Shown: positions 20,641 through 30,051, numbered from the stretch's first letter. The stretch is 64,000 nucleotides of DNA from Paraglaciecola algarum (GCF_021532655.1 NZ_JAKGAS010000001.1:186001-250000), one strand, 5' to 3'. Translations and numbers: made by a program. Notes: a model not told the origin generated them from the sequence alone.

Positions 20641-22243
20641 AAAAATCTACGCTTATACGAATGTCAGTATGGTTATCGGTAGTCGCTTTTCTGAACGCCC
20701 ATGTGAGTGCCAAAACATTGGATAAGGTTACCGTTGAGCAAGGAGTTTTGCAGGGTGGTTTTGAGCCTAATAGCGAAAAAGAAGTCGCTGTATTTAAGGG
20801 GGTTCCGTTTGCTAAGCCACCGGTAGGACCTTTACGTTGGAAAGCTCCTCAGCCAGCTGATAATTGGCAAGGTATTAAGCTAGCCACGGAATTTGCGCCA
20901 TCGCCAATGCAAGGCGGAGAGCCTTATTCAGGGAAGAGCGAAGATTGTTTATATCTAAATGTTTGGACACCTGCTAAGTCTACTAAAGATAATATTCCTG
21001 TATTTATATGGATATATGGAGGTGGATTTAGTTTTGGTAGTGCGTCAGACCCTCTATTTAATAGGGCAAAATTGGCAGAGAAAGGGGTTATTGTTGTTAC
21101 CATTGCTTATCGTGTCGGTCAGTTAGGCTTTTTAGCCCACCCACAGTTGTCAGCGGAAAATCCTCAGCAAATATCTGGTAACTATGGCTTGTTTGACCAG
21201 ATTGCCTCACTTGAGTGGATTCAAAAAAATATAAGAGCTTTCGGTGGTGATCCGAAAAATGTGACTATAGCTGGCGAGTCTGCTGGTGGTATTTCTGTCA
21301 GTATGCTTGCTGCTTCGCCATTAGCCGATGGATTATTTCATAAAGCTATTTCGCAAAGCGGAGGTTCTTTTGGGCCTACTCGTAAACAAACTTACCCAGG
21401 CGAAAACATGATATCACTTAAGCAAGCTGAAGCCGAAGGAGTTGAGTATGCTAAACAATTTGAAACGACTACTAATTGGGAGCCTTCTATTGATGAACTC
21501 AGAAAACTGCCAGCAGAAAAGTTTATTCCCAAAGGTTGGTCGTTACCGGGCGGCTGGCCAATAGTCGATGGCCATGTTATACCAGATGATCAATTCAAGC
21601 TTTATGAAAAAGGAGCGTTTAACCACGTCCCAGCACTTATGGGATATAACTCAGATGAGGGGTTAAGTTTTGTATGGAATCCAGATGCCAAACAATTTAT
21701 AACGGACGTTGATACTCGTTTTGGTCAGCATGCGTCAAAATTAAAGACCGCTTATGGGATGACAGAAGGTAAAATTACACGTAGTGCACGCAACCTAATT
21801 CGTGACGCCGCGTTTGGCTGGCACTCATGGAGCTGGGCGCGTTTACAAACTAGACATAGTGATGCGCCAACGTATTTATATTATTTTGATCAACACCCAG
21901 ATTATCCAACAGAATCGCCAAAATTTGGCCAAGGTTCTCCCCACGCTCAAGACGTTGCTTATGTTTTTCAGCAACTAGATGAAAATAGCCCGGAAGTTTC
22001 TGCTGTTGATATTGAAATGTCCGAAAAAATTGCCACCTACTGGACTAATTTTGCTAAAACCGGTAACCCAAATAGTGAAACTTACCCCATTGGCCGAAGT
22101 TTAAGGCAGGTTCCAATAGTGTGATGTATTTTCAGCAACAGCCGAAAGTGGGTGATGTGCCAGATGAAACTGGTCTTAGAGAATTAGACAAATATTTTCA
22201 TTGGCGCCGGTCAGCTGAAGGTAAAGCTTGGGCAGATCAGTAA
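20637..22243 (+). pseudogene. Secreted type-B carboxylesterase, frameshifted near the C-terminus
   Basis: The intact frame runs 20637-22124 (495 residues). It has a signal peptide (residues 1-25) and type-B carboxylesterase motifs: F-K-G-V-P-F-A-K-P-P, E-D-C-L-Y-L-N-V-W, the Ser elbow G-E-S-A-G-G, N-S-D-E-G (Glu) and G-S-P-H-A-Q-D (His). After N-S-E-T-Y-P the frame departs from the family pattern and stops. The next frame gives HWPKFKAGSN, the usual H-W-P sequence, and continues for 51 residues to TAA 22241-22243. One missing C in the run at 22085-22088 explains this. The triad is upstream of the break, so a truncated enzyme could still fold; a sequencing error is also possible. Confidence 0.85.
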
Positions 22244-22322
22244 TACAATTTCTTTTGTCTGCGAATACTTACAATCTTATATCAGTATTAAGTTATCGAA
22301 TAGAAGTAACTTGCAGCAGCTT

Positions 22323-23075
22323 CTATTTATGCTCTTTTTGATATTGAGTCGGGGTTTTACCTATGTATTTTTTAAAGGACTTTGTATACGCGCTTTGATC
22401 ATAAAACCCTGTGTTGATAGCAATGTCGGCTATGGTCATATTTTCGTTTAATAACATTTTGCAAGACTTCATGATACGCAATTTAATGATGTATTGGTGG
22501 CTTGTGGTTTTGAAGGTTTCTTTAAATCTTCTTTCAAACTGTCGGACTGACAAATGGGCTATAGACGCAAGATCTTCAATTAGAATTTTTGTATGGTAAT
22601 TATGTTTTATATACTCAAGTGCATCGGAAAGGGCTAGGTACGGACGAATAAAGTGCGAAGAATCATCTAGGCTTTGGCAAGTACCGCACAGACCAATAAT
22701 ATTATCACTGCTATCTAAAAGCGGTATTTTACTGGTTAAAAACCATGTTGGATCGCCTAGGTAATTCGGAAATAGTTCGACAATATTTTTTTTGGTTCTC
22801 CCATATTTTATTAGAGTTTGATCATCTTGTTTGTATTGTTCTGCTAATTCAGGCGCAAATATATCATTGTCACAGAGGCCAATTAGCTGCTCTTCACTTT
22901 CAAACCCACAATGTTGAGCAAATAGTTTATTCACCGAAACTATGACGCCATTTACGTCTTTAGCAAAAAATAAAATATTCGGTAACTCTTCAAAAAGTGA
23001 AGTGAAATTCATGTCAGGTTTGACACGGGATAAAAAGTTAAGTTTTGTTTGATATTTTGAGTTTTCTAATCCCAT
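22323..23075 (-). CDS. AraC-family transcriptional regulator with N-terminal PAS domain
   Basis: Residues about 25-145 form a PAS-like sensor (L-P-N-I-L-F-F-A-K-D-V-N-G-V-I-V-S-V-N near the start). Residues about 150-250 carry the two helix-turn-helix motifs of AraC regulators (I-E-D-L-A-S-I-A-H-L-S-V-R-Q-F-E-R-R-F-K and I-A-D-I-A-I-N-T-G-F-Y-D-Q-S). AraC sugar regulators usually have a cupin sensor, so the PAS domain is notable. AGGAAAAA precedes ATG 23075. The gene is divergent from the dehydrogenase-isomerase-MFS-ThuA genes and is their likely regulator, by position. Confidence 0.9.
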   Translation of the reverse strand: MGLENSKYQTKLNFLSRVKPDMNFTSLFEELPNILFFAKDVNGVIVSVNKLFAQHCGFESEEQLIGLCDNDIFAPELAEQYKQDDQTLIKYGRTKKNIVELFPNYLGDPTWFLTSKIPLLDSSDNIIGLCGTCQSLDDSSHFIRPYLALSDALEYIKHNYHTKILIEDLASIAHLSVRQFERRFKETFKTTSHQYIIKLRIMKSCKMLLNENMTIADIAINTGFYDQSAYTKSFKKYIGKTPTQYQKEHK

Positions 23076-23235
23076 GTCGTTTTTTTCCTAAATATTTTAG
23101 CTTTAATACAATTAACAAAAAATTAACCATGATAGTTTATCTTTATCGAAAAACAGTATTATTTTCATCGTGAGTCTATTTTCGCGTAGAAGATAATCAT
23201 TTATAAGGTTTATTTTACAAAAATAAAACATTCTT
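23076..23235. promoter_or_regulatory. Divergent control region between the AraC-type regulator and the sugar-oxidation genes
   Basis: This 160-bp AT-rich spacer separates the two divergent units and must hold both promoters and any AraC-type operator. I could not pick out a convincing direct repeat or -10/-35 pair by eye, so only the region is given. Confidence 0.4.
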
Positions 23236-24372
23236 ATGACTAAAAAAATTAGAGTGGCATTGGTAGGATTAGGATTTGGTGCGGAGTTTTTACCAATTTA
23301 TAAAGATCACCCAAATGCTGAAGTTGTGGCCGTATGTCAACGCAATAAAGAAAAAGCAGATGAGATTGCCAAATCCTTTGGGATTGAAAAGGTCTATACT
23401 TCTTATGAGTTATTATTAAACGATCCGGATATTGATGCCGTACACATTAATACTCCCATCCCCAATCATGGTGAACAGTCTATCCAAGCACTAAAAAAGG
23501 GTAAACATGTGGCTTGTACTGTACCTATGGCTACGACCATTGAGGAGTGCGAGGAAATTGTCAACTTGTGTGAGTCAACAGGCTTGCAATACATGATGAT
23601 GGAAACTGTGGTGTATGCTCGTGAATTTTTGTTTATGAAAGATTTATATGACAAAGGTGAATTAGGCAAAATACAATTTTTAAAAGCAAGCCATCAACAA
23701 GATATGCAAGGTTGGCCGAACTATTGGCCGGGATTACCTCCTATGCATTATGCGACCCATTGTGTGGGGCCTATTTTGGGTTTAGCAAGGTCTCAAGCAG
23801 AATCAGTTTCATGTTTTGGTTCAGGTACAATTCGTGAAGAATTGCATCGCCATTATAACTCTCCTTTTGCGGTTGAAAGTTGTCATATTCAATTAAAAGA
23901 TTCTGATGTGACCGCCCATGTCTATCGTTCTTTATTTGATACAGCTCGCCAATATAGAGAGTCCATAGAAGTATACGGCTCTCAAAAATCTGTAGAGTGG
24001 CCACTTGTTGAACATAATCCTTTAATTGTACATACCGCTGGTAAACCTGAACCAGAGATCCCAGAAGAGCAGGTATGTCCAGATTTTGCTCATCGTTTAC
24101 CTGAAGAAATACAGAAATATACACGCAAAGGTGTATACGATGACGACGGCAATACCCACCTTTCATTTACCCAAGGAGATGGGCACGGTGGCTCACACCC
24201 TCATTTAGTAGATAACTTTATCAATATGTTATTAACTGGCGAAGACGCTTATCCAAATGCTAAACAATCAGCCAATATAAGTTGTGTGGGCATTTTAGCT
24301 CATGAGTCAGCCCTTCAGGGTGGAATAAAGTTAGACCTGCCTGAATTCACAATAATTAAAAACAAGGTTTAG
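23236..24372 (+). CDS. Gfo/Idh/MocA-family NAD(P)-dependent sugar oxidoreductase
   Basis: The 378-residue cytoplasmic protein starts with a Rossmann motif (V-A-L-V-G-L-G-F-G-A, residues 7-16), followed by V-x-A-V-C-Q-R and the family's D-I-D-A-V-H-I-N-T-P-I-P-N-H segment. E-K-P is replaced by a C-T-V-P-M-A-T-T segment near residue 95, as in some MocA-like members, so the usual catalytic Lys of E-K-P is absent. The C-terminal half is the beta-sheet substrate domain with a G-G-S-H-P-H-L-V-D segment. It is the first gene of the block, 3 bp before the isomerase gene. Family members oxidise or reduce sugars and inositols; the substrate here is unknown. Confidence 0.88.
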   Translation: MTKKIRVALVGLGFGAEFLPIYKDHPNAEVVAVCQRNKEKADEIAKSFGIEKVYTSYELLLNDPDIDAVHINTPIPNHGEQSIQALKKGKHVACTVPMATTIEECEEIVNLCESTGLQYMMMETVVYAREFLFMKDLYDKGELGKIQFLKASHQQDMQGWPNYWPGLPPMHYATHCVGPILGLARSQAESVSCFGSGTIREELHRHYNSPFAVESCHIQLKDSDVTAHVYRSLFDTARQYRESIEVYGSQKSVEWPLVEHNPLIVHTAGKPEPEIPEEQVCPDFAHRLPEEIQKYTRKGVYDDDGNTHLSFTQGDGHGGSHPHLVDNFINMLLTGEDAYPNAKQSANISCVGILAHESALQGGIKLDLPEFTIIKNKV

Positions 24373-24375
24373 AAA

Positions 24376-25218
24376 ATGAAAATAGGCGTAAGTTTGTTTT
24401 TATGGACTGATTTTGTCGAGCAACAACACTTTAAGTATTTTGAAAAATTGAAAGCTGCCGGATTTGATGGTGTTGAAATACCTTTAATGGCGGGGGATGA
24501 AACCCACTATAAATTAGTCGCTCAAGCCATTAAAAATGCTGGACTGGAATGCACTACTATGTCTTTAGGCCTGCCTGATAAACATTTAATTAGTCAGGAT
24601 CCTAAAGCACGAGCTGCTGGTCTTGATTTTCTGAAATGGGCAGTAGATATGAGTCACCTATTGGGGAGCAAGATGTTAAGTGGTCCTTTGCATTCTGCCC
24701 CGGCTATATTTACGGGAAACTTCCCAACTGAGCAAGAAAAGATGTGGGCGGCAAACGGGTTATACGATTTAGCAGAGTATGCTCAACAGTTTGATATTGG
24801 CATTGCAGTTGAATATTTAAATCATTTTGAGTCTTATCTTTGTAACACCATGGCTGATACTCAGGCGTTAATAAACTTAAATCCTCATGCTAATTTAGGT
24901 ATACAACTAGATACCCATCATGCTCACTATGAAGAGAATAATATGCGAGATGCAATTATTCACGGTGGCTCCAATATTAAATATGTACAAATCTCAGAAA
25001 GTAATAGGGGGACGCCTGGTGCTGGGTTAATTGATTTTAATGAGGTTTTTACTGCCCTCAAGCATATTGAATATGATGGATGGTTGACTGTAGAAGCCTT
25101 TTCTTGGAAGCATGAACAATTGAGAAAAAATCTACATTTATGGAGAGAGCTGTATACGTCAGAAAAAGATTGCTACTCCAAAGGTTTCGAATTAATTCGT
25201 TCTTATTGGTTTGGCTAG
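24376..25218 (+). CDS. Sugar phosphate isomerase/epimerase, TIM-barrel (AP-endonuclease 2 superfamily)
   Basis: The 280-residue protein begins M-K-I-G-V-S-L-F-L-W-T and shows G-F-D-G-V-E-I-P near residue 31, the usual first strands of xylose-isomerase-like barrels. Metal-binding candidates are the Glu in A-V-E-Y-L-N-H-F (about residue 153), Asp and His in Q-L-D-T-H-H-A-H (about 181-186), and Glu in T-V-E-A-F-S (about 239). Members include hydroxypyruvate isomerase, tagatose/psicose 3-epimerases and 3-keto-sugar converting enzymes. It follows the Gfo/Idh gene by 3 bp, a pairing common in sugar and inositol catabolism. Confidence 0.88.
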   Translation: MKIGVSLFLWTDFVEQQHFKYFEKLKAAGFDGVEIPLMAGDETHYKLVAQAIKNAGLECTTMSLGLPDKHLISQDPKARAAGLDFLKWAVDMSHLLGSKMLSGPLHSAPAIFTGNFPTEQEKMWAANGLYDLAEYAQQFDIGIAVEYLNHFESYLCNTMADTQALINLNPHANLGIQLDTHHAHYEENNMRDAIIHGGSNIKYVQISESNRGTPGAGLIDFNEVFTALKHIEYDGWLTVEAFSWKHEQLRKNLHLWRELYTSEKDCYSKGFELIRSYWFG

Positions 25219-25262
25219 CATTCCCTTATCTAAATAATAACTAACAACACAAGGGTTAGATC

Positions 25263-26465
25263 ATGAACAATACAAATAGGCTTTTTATTGCTAGTTGTTT
25301 TGCACTTATTACGACTGCTTTTTCTTTTAGTATCAGAGCAGGAGTGCTCGATTCTTTAGGCGCTGAGCTTCATTTTACTGCACAACAGCTGGGTTATATC
25401 AGCTCAATGTGGTTTTTAGGCTTTCCTCTTTCAATGATTGTTGGAGGACTTATTTATCATAAAGTAGGCGGCAAGGTCATTATGCAGTTTGCTTTTTTGG
25501 CGCATGCATTAGGGATTGTACTGACTATATTTGCCACTAGTTTTTGGGGATTAATTATTTCTACACTATTAATTGGTTTAGGTAATGGCTGTACTGAAGC
25601 TGCATGTAACCCCATGATTGCCGACAGTTATAAAGGCAATACTATGAGTAAAATGATGAACCGGTTCCATATGTGGTTTCCTGGGGGGATTGTGATTGGC
25701 AGTTTAATTTCACAATTTATGACGTCATTTGAAATGTCCTGGCAAAGCCAAATAGCGGTGATTTTAGTGCCTACTATTATTTACGCTTATTTGTTTTGGG
25801 GGCAGGAATGGCCAAAAGCCAAAACAGTTGAAGAGGCTTCGATTTCTAGCAATTTGAAAGCGATTACTACACCATTATTCATCTTTATCTTTGCTTGTAT
25901 GTGGTTAACCTCTATTTCAGAGTTTGGGCCTCAACAATGGGTGCAATTAACACTCAAAGAAAGTGGCGCAGAACCTATGGTGATACTAGCGTTAGTTACT
26001 GGCCTTATGGCTGTAGCCAGATTTTTTGGTGGCGAGGTTGTTAAACGATTTAGCATAGTCGGTGTCTTATTAGGCTCCTCTATATTTACAACTATAGGTG
26101 TGTATTTGTTTAGCACACAAATAGGTGCAATGGCTTATGTTGCAGCAATATTTTTTGGTTTAGGAATCGCTTATTTTTGGCCAAACATGTTGGGGTTCAT
26201 TGCCCAATATATTCCTAAAAGTGGCGCTTTAGGTTTATCGATTATTGGGGCGGTAGGGATGTTTTCTTCTGCTGTATTCCAACCCATTATTGGAGGCTGG
26301 ATTGATTCGAATAGAGCAGACGGTCTGGCTGCTGGATTAATAGGGAGTGAACTTGAGCTAGCAACGGGTCAGGCAACGTTAGGTACTATGGTGATGTTTC
26401 CACTGATCCTTATTGTATTGTTTACTGGTCTGTATTTTTGGTTGAAGACTAGAGCAATTAATTGA
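25263..26465 (+). CDS. MFS permease, putative sugar transporter
   Basis: The 400-residue protein has about twelve hydrophobic segments. The short length, the G-G-L-I-Y-H-K-V-G-G-K motif-A-like loop after helix 2 (about residues 60-71) and the N-G-C-T-E-A-A-C-N-P segment near residue 112 fit the FucP/NanT-like sugar branch of the major facilitator superfamily. It lies between the isomerase gene (44 bp upstream) and the ThuA-azurin lipoprotein gene (52 bp downstream), so it probably imports the sugar, or the oxidised product, handled by that module. Substrate and direction are inferred. Confidence 0.86.
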   Translation: MNNTNRLFIASCFALITTAFSFSIRAGVLDSLGAELHFTAQQLGYISSMWFLGFPLSMIVGGLIYHKVGGKVIMQFAFLAHALGIVLTIFATSFWGLIISTLLIGLGNGCTEAACNPMIADSYKGNTMSKMMNRFHMWFPGGIVIGSLISQFMTSFEMSWQSQIAVILVPTIIYAYLFWGQEWPKAKTVEEASISSNLKAITTPLFIFIFACMWLTSISEFGPQQWVQLTLKESGAEPMVILALVTGLMAVARFFGGEVVKRFSIVGVLLGSSIFTTIGVYLFSTQIGAMAYVAAIFFGLGIAYFWPNMLGFIAQYIPKSGALGLSIIGAVGMFSSAVFQPIIGGWIDSNRADGLAAGLIGSELELATGQATLGTMVMFPLILIVLFTGLYFWLKTRAIN

Positions 26466-26470
26466 GTTAA

Positions 26471-26506
26471 TTCGTGAAATTTATATTTTTCGTGAAATTT
26501 ATATTT
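26471..26506. repeat. Perfect tandem duplication of 18 bp in a short intergenic spacer
   Basis: The unit TTCGTGAAATTTATATTT occurs twice with no spacer, directly after the MFS stop codon and 11 bp before the ATG of the ThuA-azurin gene. It places AT-rich sequence just ahead of the AAGG ribosome site. It may be replication slippage, or it may change leader length or translation of the lipoprotein gene. Confidence 0.85.
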
Positions 26507-26517
26507 AAGGTTTACTT

Positions 26518-29500
26518 ATGAGATTTATATGTTTAATAACAGTGTTCAGCTTTTTAATAAGTTGTTCCAGCTCCACCCCTGCTAACTCTAGTCATGAAGC
26601 TAGAAAAATTGAAATATTATTTTTGGGTCATGAACAAGAAAATCATGATGCCAATAAATATATGCCAGTATTAGCCTCGGCGCTTGCTACAAGTGGTATT
26701 AACGTTACTTATACCAATAAAGCATCTGCTCTTAATGACTCGACCTTAAGTTTATATGATGGTCTCATTATTTACGCTAACCATGATGAAATATCTCCGC
26801 AGCAAGAAAAAGCCTTGTTGGATTTTGTTGATCAAGGTAATGCTTTTATACCTATTCATTCTGCGAGTTTTTGTTTTAGAAATTCTGAAGAATATATCAA
26901 GTTAGTAGGGGCTCAATTTTCTACCCACGGTAGGGGAACATTCACGGGTGAAATTGTTAATCATGAGCACAGCCTTAGTAAGTCTTTAACTGAATTCTCA
27001 ACATGGGATGAAACCTATGTTCATACTAAATTTGCTGACGATATTACAGTATTAATGGAGCGTGTTGATGGCGAGCATCGTGAACCTTATACCTGGGTGA
27101 AATCTCATGGTAAAGGAAAAGTCTTTTATACCGCATATGGGCATGACGAAAGAACTTGGTATAACCCAGAATTTCAAGAATTAATCAAACAAGGCATTTT
27201 ATGGGCTGTTGAGCCTACTGTTAAAAAACAATGGCAGGAATACGTTAAAACCATCCCTACATTAAAATATGATGGTGTGGCGAATGTACCCAACTATGAA
27301 AAAAGAGATCCCGCTCCTCAATATCAACTGCCATTAACCCCTGAAGAGTCACAAAAGTTAATTCAAGTACCAGCAGGTTTTGAATTGCAGTTATTTGCTG
27401 CCGAGCCTGACATTATTAATCCTATTGCAATGAATTGGGATGAAAAAGGTCGTTTATGGGTGATTGAAACAGTTGATTATCCTAACACTATTCATAGTGA
27501 AAATGGTTTAGGTGATGATCGCATTAAAATCTTAGAAGACACCGACCATGATGGTAAAGCAGATAAGGTCACTGTTTTTGCTGAAAACCTAAATATCCCC
27601 ACCAGTTTTACCTTTGCCAATGGCGGTATTATTGTTGCGCAAGCACCTTCCTTTTTGTTTTTAAAAGATACGGATGGAGATGATAAAGCGGATGTAAGGG
27701 AAGAATTATTTAATGGTTGGGGGGTGTTCGATACTCACGCCGGCCCTTCCAACTTGCAGCAAGGCATTGACAATAAAATATACGGTGCTGTTGGGTATTC
27801 AGGATTTGAAGGTGAAATTCTCAATAAAGAGCATAAATTTGGTCAAGGTGTTTATCGTTTTAATACAGACTTAAGTGATTTCGAACATATTGCTAAAACA
27901 AGTAACAATACTTGGGGCTTAGGCATTAATGAAGATAACGCTATTTTTGCTTCTACTGCCAATAATACTCATAGTGTTTTTGTTGGTATCCCTAGTACTT
28001 ATTTTACTGATGTTAAAGGACTGCCTGAAAAAGGCAGTGCCAAAATAGACGGCCACTATGACATTAAACCCATTACCCAAAAAATCAGGCAAGTTGATGT
28101 GTTTGGAGGTTTTACAGCAGCATCTGGTCATCATTTCTATACGGCAAAAAGTTACCCTGAATCATTTTGGAATAAAGTCGCCTTTGTGACGGAACCAACG
28201 GGTAACTTAGTGCATATGGCAGTAATTGAAAAAGATGGTGCTGGCTACCTTGAAAAGGACGGCGGCAATTTATTTGCAAGCGCCGATGAGTGGGTATCAC
28301 CTGTTGAAGCAAAAGTAGGACCTGACGGACAAGTTTGGATATTAGACTGGTATAATTTCATTATTCAACATAACCCTACACCGTCCGAAAGTCGCGGCGG
28401 CTATGATGCTGAAAGGGGGGAAGGGGCCGCATATATTAACCCTTTACGTGATAAGTCTCGGGGCAGAATTTGGCGTGTTGTTGATAAGAAAAATAGCAAG
28501 ATTGACTTTGAAAAAGTTAAGCAAACATTAGGCTCGTTTAGTACCAACGAATTGGTTAATGCATTAACAAATGACAATTTATTTTGGCGTTTAACAGCAC
28601 AACGTCTATTAGTTGAGAACAAAAGCCTCAAAGCTTTACCACAATTGTATAAGTTAATCGAAAGTAGCAGTGCAGATGTAGCAGTGCTACATGCATTGTG
28701 GACAATTAAAGGTTTGGGGGTTGTCAATACTGATCCTATGGCCAAAAAGCTAGTATTAAATGCTCTTAATCATGAGTCTGGGATTGTGCGCAAAGCGGCT
28801 ATTCAAATACTGCCTAAATCAACTGAGACCGACAACGCAATGATGTCGGGCGGTTTACTTACTGACAAGGACCCAGTTGTGCAATTAGAAGCTTTACTTT
28901 ATTTTTCTCATCGGCCAGCGTCTGAAAGTTTAGGTCAAACACTTTACAAACTAAGTGAAAACTCTGCGATAACAAATGACACTTGGTTAGCCAACGCTTT
29001 ATACATTGCTAGCGCTAAACATAAAGATGGCTTTATTAAATCATACTTAATTAATAATCCAACGGCAGAAATTCCAGCTGAAGAAGTCGAATTAGAAGAG
29101 GTAAAAGAGCTTGATTTGGTTCCTGTAGCAAGAGAAGTTAAAAGCTTGGATGATAGTCATTGGTCAACTATGGACTTACCGCAATATAGTGAAAGTGCTG
29201 GGCTCGATATGGACGGCGTAATTTGGTATCGGAAAAACTTTACCATCTCTGAAGGTATAGGTGATGGTAGCGGTAAGATTTCTTTAGGTCCTATTGATGA
29301 TTCAGACGTTACCTATATTAATGGTACAAAAGTAGGTGGACTGATAAGTCGTTTTGAGAAAGACAGAGTTTACGACATCGCAAAAGGCCTGTTAAATAAA
29401 GGTGAAAATACTATTGCTGTGCGTGTTCAAGATGACGCACAAGGGGGCGGTATGTATGGCACCGCTAAACAAATGTTTATTGAACTTAGCCAAGGTCAAC

Positions 29501-30051
29501 AAATTCCACTAAGTGGCCCATGGAAATATGATATTGCAGAAGTGTTTGAATCTAAAAATGACGATATTGATGTATTTGAAGGTGCATCATTCGCAAGTGT
29601 AATATTTAATTCTTATGCTTCTGTTGATAACGGTATGGCAAGAACGTCTTTAGAAGAAGCTGACAGTACTATCATTGAAATTAGTGTTGTAAAAGGTGCA
29701 ATGAAATTTGATGTCACTGATTTTGAAGTACAAGCTGGGCAATCAATTGAGATTGTTTTTTCTAACCCTGATTACATGCAACATAACATTGTAATTACCA
29801 AGCCAGGTCAGAAGGATAAAGTAGGACAAGCGGCTGACAAGTTGGCAACGAGTGCAAATGGCGCTGAATTACATTACGTACCGAATATACCAGAGGTGTT
29901 ATTCGCTACTGAAATATTAGATCCCAATTCAAAAACCACACTTAAATTTACCGTACCTACCGAGCCTGGTGATTATCCCTTTATTTGTACTTTTCCCGGG
30001 CATTGGCAAATCATGCAAGGTGTGATGAAGGTTGTCGCAGTAGAAAATTAA
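26518..30051 (+). CDS. Multidomain periplasmic lipoprotein: ThuA + PVC-type dehydrogenase-like propeller + HEAT-like + beta-sandwich + azurin
   Basis: The 1177-residue protein has a lipobox L-I-S-C (Cys16). Residues about 30-235 are a ThuA-like domain (I-E-I-L-F-L-G-H...; H-S-A-S-F-C-F; G-K-V-F-Y-T-A-Y-G-H-D). About 275-650 match the 'putative membrane-bound dehydrogenase' propeller known mainly from Planctomycetes and Verrucomicrobia (P-A-G-F-E-L-Q-L-F-A-A-E-P; K-I-L-E-D-T-D-H-D-G-K-A-D). About 665-850 look like HEAT helices and 880-1010 like a carbohydrate-binding beta-sandwich. About 1058-1177 are an azurin domain with all four copper ligands: His1089, Cys1157, His1162, Met1166. No CxxCH haem motif exists, although relatives often carry one. 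A periplasmic sugar oxidation passing electrons to the fused copper site is inferred. Confidence 0.8.
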   Translation: MRFICLITVFSFLISCSSSTPANSSHEARKIEILFLGHEQENHDANKYMPVLASALATSGINVTYTNKASALNDSTLSLYDGLIIYANHDEISPQQEKALLDFVDQGNAFIPIHSASFCFRNSEEYIKLVGAQFSTHGRGTFTGEIVNHEHSLSKSLTEFSTWDETYVHTKFADDITVLMERVDGEHREPYTWVKSHGKGKVFYTAYGHDERTWYNPEFQELIKQGILWAVEPTVKKQWQEYVKTIPTLKYDGVANVPNYEKRDPAPQYQLPLTPEESQKLIQVPAGFELQLFAAEPDIINPIAMNWDEKGRLWVIETVDYPNTIHSENGLGDDRIKILEDTDHDGKADKVTVFAENLNIPTSFTFANGGIIVAQAPSFLFLKDTDGDDKADVREELFNGWGVFDTHAGPSNLQQGIDNKIYGAVGYSGFEGEILNKEHKFGQGVYRFNTDLSDFEHIAKTSNNTWGLGINEDNAIFASTANNTHSVFVGIPSTYFTDVKGLPEKGSAKIDGHYDIKPITQKIRQVDVFGGFTAASGHHFYTAKSYPESFWNKVAFVTEPTGNLVHMAVIEKDGAGYLEKDGGNLFASADEWVSPVEAKVGPDGQVWILDWYNFIIQHNPTPSESRGGYDAERGEGAAYINPLRDKSRGRIWRVVDKKNSKIDFEKVKQTLGSFSTNELVNALTNDNLFWRLTAQRLLVENKSLKALPQLYKLIESSSADVAVLHALWTIKGLGVVNTDPMAKKLVLNALNHESGIVRKAAIQILPKSTETDNAMMSGGLLTDKDPVVQLEALLYFSHRPASESLGQTLYKLSENSAITNDTWLANALYIASAKHKDGFIKSYLINNPTAEIPAEEVELEEVKELDLVPVAREVKSLDDSHWSTMDLPQYSESAGLDMDGVIWYRKNFTISEGIGDGSGKISLGPIDDSDVTYINGTKVGGLISRFEKDRVYDIAKGLLNKGENTIAVRVQDDAQGGGMYGTAKQMFIELSQGQQIPLSGPWKYDIAEVFESKNDDIDVFEGASFASVIFNSYASVDNGMARTSLEEADSTIIEISVVKGAMKFDVTDFEVQAGQSIEIVFSNPDYMQHNIVITKPGQKDKVGQAADKLATSANGAELHYVPNIPEVLFATEILDPNSKTTLKFTVPTEPGDYPFICTFPGHWQIMQGVMKVVAVEN

